A stretch of 64,000 nt of DNA from Leptodactylus fallax (Eukaryota; Chordata; Amphibia; Anura; Leptodactylidae): assembly GCA_947044405.1 (NCBI GenBank), contig CAMRHE010000360.1, positions 1,931,228 to 1,995,227 of the forward strand, in the 5' to 3' direction. Position numbers and translations under genes: made by a program. A model generated the notes under the pieces. That model was not told the origin of the DNA, made no database searches, and worked only from the letters and a program-made list of their open reading frames with translations. Shown one piece after another: positions 57,303-64,000 of this stretch (position 1 is its first letter; every line of letters starts with the position of its first letter).

Positions 57303-58391
57303 ATGACTGAGCAAAGTGACATTGTGCCATCTGTTTCTAGTGATCCAGCAGTGCCCATGGCGAGCAGCCTACCATTCTCCATGCCATTTTACCCTGGCGC
57401 ACCATGGCTGCCACGCTACAAAGGGGAGGCGCATACCCTCAGGGACTTTCGTGAGAAGATGCTGTCTCTCTTCCAGTTCTATCCTCTGAATACAGAACAG
57501 CAGATACAGATCCTGCTGGGCCAGCTTGAGGGTGCTGCAGCTAGGGAGGTCAAATCCTGGCCTGCCTCTGACAAAAGAACCCCTGGGCAAATTCTGGACA
57601 AACTCCAGGTGAACTTTGACGTGCGATCTGTCTCCGAGGTAAAGATGCGCTTCTTTTCCAGATGACAACTACCTGGTGAGACCCTGCGGGACTATGCTTT
57701 ATCCCTCCAAGAGGCATTCAGAGCTGTGGTGCAAGTGGATCCACGTGAAAATGTGGACTCTGATAAAATCTTGCTTGACCGCTTCATAGAAGGGGCGGGT
57801 ACCACATTGCTCCAGAGTCAGTTGCGAATGCTTGCTGCACAACATCCCAGCATCACGTTTACTGACTTCAAGGCCCTTGCCATCCAGGTCTTGGGACAGG
57901 AGCAGCCCCAGCCGAGCCCAGTCATCTGTGCTCCCTCACCTGGACCCTCAACAAGCATTGCTCCAGTTGTCCTGCCACTACCTCTGGGTACCTCACCTGC
58001 TGCCCAAACTGCGCAGACTACACTAGCAGACTCCAGAGATGACCTTCTGGCCCGAGTGGATCATCTGACCCGTGCCATGGAACAGATCACCGTCCGTCTA
58101 GATCGTCTGACCCAGCCGTCTTCATCGTCCAGTGATCCTTTGCGAAGTCTCAACATCTCACCTGAGTCGCCACCCAGACGTCCATCTTCAGTGAAACCTC
58201 CGCAGAGTGAGAGGCCATATTGTACCTATTGCCATAGATATGGACACACCAGGCCTCAGTGTTTTCAGTTAAACGGGCCACCCCCGAGGCAGCGGGCCGC
58301 CCCTCGGGAGGAAAGAAGAAGGGCCCAGGTGAATCTTCAGTGCCATTGTCACGCTTCGTCTCAGCCTGCCCACACATCACAATCCGGGTGA
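57303..58391 (+). pseudogene. gag of element C with one in-frame stop
   Basis: The ATG at 57303 has good context ('caacatgac'). The frame is 363 codons long including its normal stop, but is broken by TGA at 57663-57665, about a third of the way in; the same frame continues afterwards without a shift. The N-terminal two thirds resemble a retrotransposon capsid region ('YKGEAHTLRDFREKMLSLF'). A Cys-His zinc knuckle, Cys307-x2-Cys310-x4-His315-x4-Cys320, sits near the C-terminus and would bind the RNA genome. Gag would form the intracellular particle. The stop means full-length Gag needs readthrough or supply from another copy. Confidence 0.88.
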
Positions 58392-61300
58392 ACGGCGTCC
58401 CTCTGACAGCGTTGGTGGACACTGGATCTCAGGTAACAACCCTGCGCAAGCAGGTGTTCCTTGAACATTGGGACTTAGGTGTGTTGAATAGAACACCTGA
58501 CACATGGATAAATCTGTGTGCCAGCAATGGACAGCCCATACCACAGCAGGGTTATTGGGAACCCACTATCCAGATTGGGGACTTGAAACTGCCTAGACAG
58601 GGTGTAATTGTCACTGATGTAGAGGATGATAGGTTTGCAGTTGTAATATTAGGCATGAATGTTTTACGCCATTCCTTTGCAGAAGTGTTGGATGCCTTGC
58701 ATGCCTCTCTCCTTACAGCTTCTCCCAGTGACCAGCAGACCATTCAGCGGGCCATTCGTGTACTCAATGCCCAGCACAAGTTCGCCAACAAACAACGTGA
58801 AATTGGTCGAGTCCGGATCCAAGATACCCGTCCAGTAACCCTACAGCCTGGAACAGAAACTATGGTGTGGTGCCGTGCCCGTCCGGGCATAGAAAATCAG
58901 GACTACGAGGCCTTGCTACAACCCATACAGATAGATGGCCAACCACTTGTCATGGCTGCCCGCAGCCTTGTCACAGTTTCCAATGGACGTGTTCCTGTCC
59001 GCTTAGTCAACTTGGGCGATGCTCCAGTGAACCTCCACAAGTTCCACTCTGTGGCCCTGCTACACCGGTTAGCACCAGAAGACATTCTCTCTGGTGATTC
59101 TACCGCCACACAGCATTCCACCCAAGCTGCTGAGAACATTCAGAATGGAGCCGCGAAGTCCTGGTGGGATGAATTGAACGTGGAAGACGCCAATACCCCT
59201 ATAGAGCACATCAATGGGGTTCGCAATGTGGCCAAGCGTTACCAACAGGCATTCAGCAAACACCCATTGGACTTTGGTAAGACCACGACCATACAACATC
59301 GCATTCTGACTGGCGACCACCATCCAATCAAGGAGCGTTACCGTCCAATACCACCAGCGATGTACCAACCGGTGAAAAAGTTGATCCAAGAGATGCGAGA
59401 TGCTGATGTCATCCGGGAGAGTAACAGCCCCTGGGCAGCCCCGCTAGTCCTTGTCAAGAAGAAAGATGGAACCCTACGATTTTGTGTGGACTATCGTAAA
59501 CTCAACAACGTCACGCACAAAGACGCATACCCATTGCCGCAGATTGAGGAATCTCTAACGGCTTTGGGATCAGCTACCTGTTTCTCGACCCTGGACTTAA
59601 CCAGTGGATACTGGCAAGTCCCTATGGCGCCTGAAGATCGTGAAAAGACTGCGTTTACGACCCCGATGGGACTCTTTGAATTCAATAGTATGCCATTTGG
59701 GCTATGTAATGCCCCAGCCACATTCCAACGGCTTATGGAGAGGTGCCTCGGCCATGAGAATTTCCAGAGTGTGCTACTGTACCTGGACGATGTTATTGTA
59801 TTCTCCCGGACATACCAAGAACACCTTCGTCACCTGTCCGAGGTATTCAAGGTACTTATACAGCACGGCCTAAAGGTGAAGCCCTCCAAGTGCTACCTGT
59901 TGAAACCCCAAGTTCACTACCTTGGGCATGTCGTGAGCGCACAAGGCGTCCAACCTGATCCTGAAAAGATCACTGCAGTCCAGAACTGGCGAAGACCAAC
60001 TACCGTCAAAGAAGTCCGAAGCTTCCTTGGATTCGCAGGTTACTACCGGCGTTTCATACCACACTTCGCCCAAGTAGCCGAGCCTCTGAACGAGTTGTTG
60101 CGCGGTTGTCCCAGAGAAAACTACAACCGAAAGCTTCCGGTAGACTGGACAGCGCGTCAAGAGGAAGCCTTTCAAGCGCTTAAAGCACTTCTGACGCAAC
60201 CACCAATTCTAGCCTATCCCGACTACAGTCAGCCATTCCGCTTGTACACAGATGCAAGTCACCAAGGTTTGGGTGCAGTGTTGTCCCAGGTTCAGGACAA
60301 CAAAGAGCGAGTCATCGCCTACGCCAGCAGGAGTCTGAGAGGCGCGGAGAAGAACGACCAGAACTATAGTTCTTTCAAACTCGAACTTCTGGCGCTTGTC
60401 TGGGCCGTGACAGAGAAGTTTAAAGACTACCTGGCTACCACACCCTTTACCGTGTACACAGATAACAATCCGTTGGCGCATCTGGACACTGCTCGACTGG
60501 GAGCCCTTGAACAACGGTGGGCCTCAAGACTCGCGAATTACAAGTTCTCTGTCAAGTATCGCAGTGGCAAGTCCAACGCTAACGCTGATGCACTCTCAAG
60601 GTTGCCTGTGGGAGAAGAACCACCCCGAGAAGACATCTGGGAAGAGGTGGAGATGCCACCATTCTACAACAAGTTTGCCCAACAGGTTGCTATTGGTGTC
60701 CCTGTAGAAGGAGAATCTCTGGCGAAAACAGCTGCCGAATCCCTCCAGGAGCCATCTCTGTGGAAAACGTTCCAAGAAGAGAGCAGAGTTTTAGGAGAAT
60801 TGTCAGATTTCCTGCTTACAGGAAGAATACCAACCCGTGTAAAGAGAGGTCTTCATGACGTGGAATTAAAACGCCTTTGGCGACAGAGGAAGCGCCTGTT
60901 TGTCCAACGAGGCCTTCTACATAGAAACACTCTTGATCCTGTCACAGGTGAAAGGCTTCATCAGATCCTCGTACCAAGAAGAGACGCACAGATGATACTT
61001 GAGGCGTATCATGACAGATCCGGTCACTTCGGGGTACAAAAGACCGAAGCTACCATCCGTCGTCGCTTCTATTGGGTTGGGATGAGGAGTGACATTGAGA
61101 GTTGGTGCCGAGAGTGTCCCGCCTGTAGTATCACCAAGGAAGGTCGAAGAGATCAGAAGGCCCCTCTACATCCAATTAAGACTCAAAAGCCGTGTGAAAT
61201 TGTTGCTCTGGACCATGTGAAGTTGGGTCCCACACGTTCCGGCTACAGCTACGCTCTGACAATGGTGGATCATTACTCCAAGTTCCTTGTCATCGTGCCT

Positions 61301-62326
61301 GTCAGAGATCTTACAGCAAGAACTACGGCTGAGACCTTCTACGCAGAGTTTGTCCGCCATTACGGTTGTCCTGAGCATATCCTCACCGACCGTGGATCGG
61401 CGTTTGAATCCCAATTGTTCCGTGAGCTGTGTCAGTTCCAAGACTGCAAGAAGTTGCGAACCATAGCGTATCACCCTCAAGGGAATGGTATGTGCGAGAA
61501 GGCAAATCAAGTGATCATCGGCATGCTAAGAACAGCCGCAGTTACACCTGGTGTTGAGTGGCCTGAGCGTATCAAGGACTTGGCCTATATTTACAACAAC
61601 ACACCCCAAACATCTACGGGATACGCACCATTTTATCTAATGTTTGGAAGACAAGGTCAACTTCCTTCAGACTTAACCCTTGGTGTGAAGGTCCCTGACA
61701 CCATCAATCCACTACCCATAACAGACTGGGTTGTTGAACACCGCCGACGTATGGAGGAAGGTAAAGAGATAGTTGAAACGCGCATGGATGAGGTTCGTAG
61801 GAGACAACAGGAGGATTACAACCATCGCGCCCATGCAGCGCCCCTGAAAGTTGGCGACCGTGTATGGTTAAGGAATAACCATCGGAATGGGAAATTGGAT
61901 CCATTCTGGGAGAAAGAACCATACAGTGTCATCTCCATACCATATCCTGAATCCGACGTGTATGAGATCTCTAAACCTGGGAGACAGCCCCAAGTAGTAC
62001 ACCGAAACCGTCTGAAGCTGTGCCTTAAAGAAGGACTACCCACAGAGGTGCCCCCAGCTGAGACAACGAGTACAGAGATCTTGTCACCTTCTGAAGCGAA
62101 AGAGAGACCCCCAACGTTAACTGAGCTTATGTGGGCGCCTAAACTACTACCATTTAGCTGTTATCCACCAATTGCTCTAGTGCAAGAGAACCCTTCGACA
62201 GATGATTTAATTGATTTCAGTGACTCTGTTCCTGATTCAAATCTCGTTCCACTTAGGCGTTCTGAGCGTACCACAAAAGGCATACCTCCAACACGCTATA
62301 GTGATGCCATGGCTGTCCTTGGGTAA
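58238..62326 (+). CDS. pol: pol polyprotein of element C (PR-RT-RH-IN), intact
   Basis: The open frame starts after TAG at 58235-58237 and lies in the -1 frame relative to gag, overlapping it by about 150 bp, so expression by -1 frameshifting is likely; no canonical slippery heptamer in the right phase was found. Numbering from the GTG at 58259: protease Asp54-Thr-Gly ('ALVDTGSQVT'); reverse transcriptase with 'YLDD' at 508-511; RNase H Asp665, Glu709, Asp735; integrase zinc motif His918, His923, Cys953, Cys956 and catalytic Asp985, Asp1044, Glu1080 (D-x58-D-x35-E); then a GPY/F-like region and a basic tail. No chromodomain is evident. Together these would mature the particle, copy RNA to DNA and insert it. 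The frame is open for about 1355 codons with all catalytic residues seen, so the enzymes may be functional. Ty3/gypsy membership is firm; clade is not resolved. Confidence 0.96.
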   Translation: MWTHQASVFSVKRATPEAAGRPSGGKKKGPGESSVPLSRFVSACPHITIRVNGVPLTALVDTGSQVTTLRKQVFLEHWDLGVLNRTPDTWINLCASNGQPIPQQGYWEPTIQIGDLKLPRQGVIVTDVEDDRFAVVILGMNVLRHSFAEVLDALHASLLTASPSDQQTIQRAIRVLNAQHKFANKQREIGRVRIQDTRPVTLQPGTETMVWCRARPGIENQDYEALLQPIQIDGQPLVMAARSLVTVSNGRVPVRLVNLGDAPVNLHKFHSVALLHRLAPEDILSGDSTATQHSTQAAENIQNGAAKSWWDELNVEDANTPIEHINGVRNVAKRYQQAFSKHPLDFGKTTTIQHRILTGDHHPIKERYRPIPPAMYQPVKKLIQEMRDADVIRESNSPWAAPLVLVKKKDGTLRFCVDYRKLNNVTHKDAYPLPQIEESLTALGSATCFSTLDLTSGYWQVPMAPEDREKTAFTTPMGLFEFNSMPFGLCNAPATFQRLMERCLGHENFQSVLLYLDDVIVFSRTYQEHLRHLSEVFKVLIQHGLKVKPSKCYLLKPQVHYLGHVVSAQGVQPDPEKITAVQNWRRPTTVKEVRSFLGFAGYYRRFIPHFAQVAEPLNELLRGCPRENYNRKLPVDWTARQEEAFQALKALLTQPPILAYPDYSQPFRLYTDASHQGLGAVLSQVQDNKERVIAYASRSLRGAEKNDQNYSSFKLELLALVWAVTEKFKDYLATTPFTVYTDNNPLAHLDTARLGALEQRWASRLANYKFSVKYRSGKSNANADALSRLPVGEEPPREDIWEEVEMPPFYNKFAQQVAIGVPVEGESLAKTAAESLQEPSLWKTFQEESRVLGELSDFLLTGRIPTRVKRGLHDVELKRLWRQRKRLFVQRGLLHRNTLDPVTGERLHQILVPRRDAQMILEAYHDRSGHFGVQKTEATIRRRFYWVGMRSDIESWCRECPACSITKEGRRDQKAPLHPIKTQKPCEIVALDHVKLGPTRSGYSYALTMVDHYSKFLVIVPVRDLTARTTAETFYAEFVRHYGCPEHILTDRGSAFESQLFRELCQFQDCKKLRTIAYHPQGNGMCEKANQVIIGMLRTAAVTPGVEWPERIKDLAYIYNNTPQTSTGYAPFYLMFGRQGQLPSDLTLGVKVPDTINPLPITDWVVEHRRRMEEGKEIVETRMDEVRRRQQEDYNHRAHAAPLKVGDRVWLRNNHRNGKLDPFWEKEPYSVISIPYPESDVYEISKPGRQPQVVHRNRLKLCLKEGLPTEVPPAETTSTEILSPSEAKERPPTLTELMWAPKLLPFSCYPPIALVQENPSTDDLIDFSDSVPDSNLVPLRRSERTTKGIPPTRYSDAMAVLG

Positions 62327-62891
62327 AAGAGGTTAACTGTCTCTGCTTCTGTATATATGTTATTCCTGCTCTGATTACATTAATGTTTTTCCTGTGTGTA
62401 TATACAGTATATATATAATATCTTGCCATGTAATATAGTATTTACATTTATATGCAACAATCCAAGCCATAGTGCCTGGCTCACCGAGCCAAGGAAGTTC
62501 TGTTACCCCATTGCGGTATGGACATTCGTGCTAGAGTGCCTACTCTTCCTTACAGAAAGGACTGTTTATTGTTTCTCAGAGAGACTCTCATGATAATGGA
62601 CACTCACGAAATTTGTGCCAGAGAGCCTCTGGACCCATTTGCACTACTGTTGTTTCTATATGGACTGTCTGATGGTACCGCCAAAAGGTTCCATAAGTCT
62701 GAGTTTAATTATCTCTCCGTTACCCTTCAGACTTCTCATGGACATTCCAGGACTATGCCGGGAGGTCTTACCTCAAGTTTCTAAGTATTATATTTTTCTA
62801 AATTGTTAGTGACAATTGCACTTTATTCGTATTTATTAACGATATGTTACATTTCTCACCTTCACCCCAGCCCGTCGCCGAGGTCGGCTCA
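62327..62891 (+). other. Region between pol and the 3' LTR
   Basis: AT-rich, with 'tatatacagtatatatataa' near 62400. Short open frames lack any envelope features such as a signal peptide or transmembrane segment. No gene supported. Confidence 0.6.
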
Positions 62892-62908
62892 GTGAAAGAG
62901 GGGGAGTA
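62892..62908 (+). other. Polypurine tract of element C
   Basis: 'gtgaaagagggggagta' immediately before the 3' LTR start TGTGGC; expected plus-strand primer. Confidence 0.85.
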
Positions 62909-64000
62909 TGTGGCATCCCAGAGCTGGCTATGGCTGGGCTGAGGGTGATCTCTGTGCATTGTATTATTTCCTGTTGCTTCATAGCCTGTGTGACATAGCA
63001 GGGGGTCCTGAGTCTCACACAACACAGCGCCACCTAGTGAGCCTCACACATGCATTACACCTCCCATAGGATTGAATAGTAACCAAATGTCCAATGGGAG
63101 GACATCGCCTGGGAAAAGGGGAGGAGTCAGCTGATCACTGGGTCCCCATGGTAACACCCCTGCAGGAAGGTCCTGCGTGTGAGGAGTTAGAAGTGTGGAG
63201 TGTTAGGAGGAGGAGGTGAGGAGATAAGTGTGATGTCCTGTGAAGAAAGCAGTGAGTTTAGTGCAGGAATCTCAAGTCCTAGACAGGCCCAGGAAGGTTG
63301 GAGAGCTGACATACTCCAGCTATTCAGAAGATCCTGTCCCCTGTCTGCCTAGCCATCGCCCTGAAGGAAGTCAAGCATCATTATCTTGTCAGCATGAGAC
63401 TGTGGAGAGAACATTCTGGAACACGTGCTCCATAGCAAGTATCACAGGATCCAGGGGCCAAGGCCAGACCTGTGGAATATCCTGCCACCCTGACTATTGC
63501 ACCCCGAAACTCTGAGCTATCAGGACCACATAACGTGAGTGGGGAATATTATGTACTAGTATCATGGTGGGCATCCTCCTATGAGCCAAATAGGAGCCCA
63601 GACGCACCTTAGGGCTGTAACACTGAAGTATAAGGGGCTAGGAACACCTTTCATCAAGTCTACCCTGCACCCCAGGACTTTGCTGTGTCACCAGGCGTAC
63701 CCCGTTGTTTTGTATTGAAGAAACTGTTTAAGCATTTGTGCCTCCACACCCATGGAAGTAAAAGTTCAACTTTACAACCGTTTCTGTGTCTGACTCTGCA
63801 CCGACAACATCAGGGCGCCCCAAACACCACCAGTCGGCACAGTATAGGGGAAGCGCCCGGGGGAACAATCACCACCAACATTTGTGCAGCCCCCTCATCA
63901 CCGGTACCAGTGGTGGTAACGTGGGACAGCACCAGCGCTGCGCCCTCGTGCCCAGAGACCGTGACAAGTCTGCGCTGTTTGCACTCCGCAATCCCAACTG
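62909..64000 (+). repeat. 3' LTR of element C, cut by the window edge
   Basis: It is identical to the 5' LTR except for one C fewer in 'gcgcccggggg' (near 63855), C to T in 'gcactccgc' and T to C in 'atcccaac' near the end. About 30 bp are expected beyond the window. Confidence 0.95.

Larger units (their letters stand above)
55435..64000 (+). mobile_element. Ty3/gypsy LTR retrotransposon C, near-complete, young
   Basis: The order is LTR, primer-binding site, gag, pol (protease, reverse transcriptase, RNase H, integrase), polypurine tract, LTR. The integrase after RNase H is the Ty3/gypsy order. There is no envelope gene. The 3' LTR leaves the window about 30 bp before its expected end, so the target duplication cannot be checked. 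The two LTRs show only three differences in about 1090 compared bases, which indicates recent insertion. gag has one in-frame stop; pol is open. Confidence 0.97.

Noticed and set aside
62396..62809. Envelope gene downstream of pol
   Set aside because: Only short frames, without signal peptide, surface cysteines or membrane anchor.

Overview
This is nuclear DNA from a vertebrate, most likely an anuran amphibian. That assignment is an inference. It rests on one vertebrate receptor gene (neuropeptide Y receptor family, Y4-like) embedded in Tc1/mariner, hAT, Ty3/gypsy and foldback repeats with short GC-rich minisatellites, a mix typical of frog and toad genomes. No prokaryotic, CRISPR, rRNA or tRNA feature was recognised.

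Layout. 1-6.1 kb: a minisatellite, a 1-kb inverted repeat with diverged relatives, a hAT-like transposase remnant, and a palindromic repeat followed by a 31-bp minisatellite. 6.2-11.0 kb: a MITE, then a Tc1 element split by an LTR retrotransposon (element A). 12.5 kb: a TATA box and splice donor that could be the promoter and non-coding first exon of the receptor gene. 12.8-24.6 kb: ATCT microsatellites, an 8.8-kb array of a 48-bp repeat (partly corrupted, probably by assembly), and a second, unrelated array that is also 48-bp periodic. 26.3-27.4 kb: the NPY4R-like coding exon, the only host protein gene recognised. 29.3-31.5 kb: two hAT elements inserted in one small minisatellite. 31.7-36.7 kb: LTR element B, lacking recognisable pol, with a solo LTR inserted in its 5' LTR. 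38.3-46.7 kb: more palindrome/31-bp repeats and a second Tc1 copy inside a MITE. 48.8-55.3 kb: several minisatellites, an LTR-like insertion and a deleted Tc1. 55.4 kb to the end: a young Ty3/gypsy element (element C) with intact pol, an in-frame stop in gag and nearly identical LTRs; its 3' LTR runs off the window.

The history is one of layered insertions, several datable by order through target-site duplications: LTR into Tc1, solo LTR into LTR, Tc1 into MITE, and a segment into a minisatellite. No wholly new molecular system was found. The points most worth checking are two substitutions at normally conserved positions of the receptor, the possible distant first exon, the low-quality stretch in the 48-bp array, the repeated pairing of palindrome and 31-bp minisatellite, and the young gypsy element.
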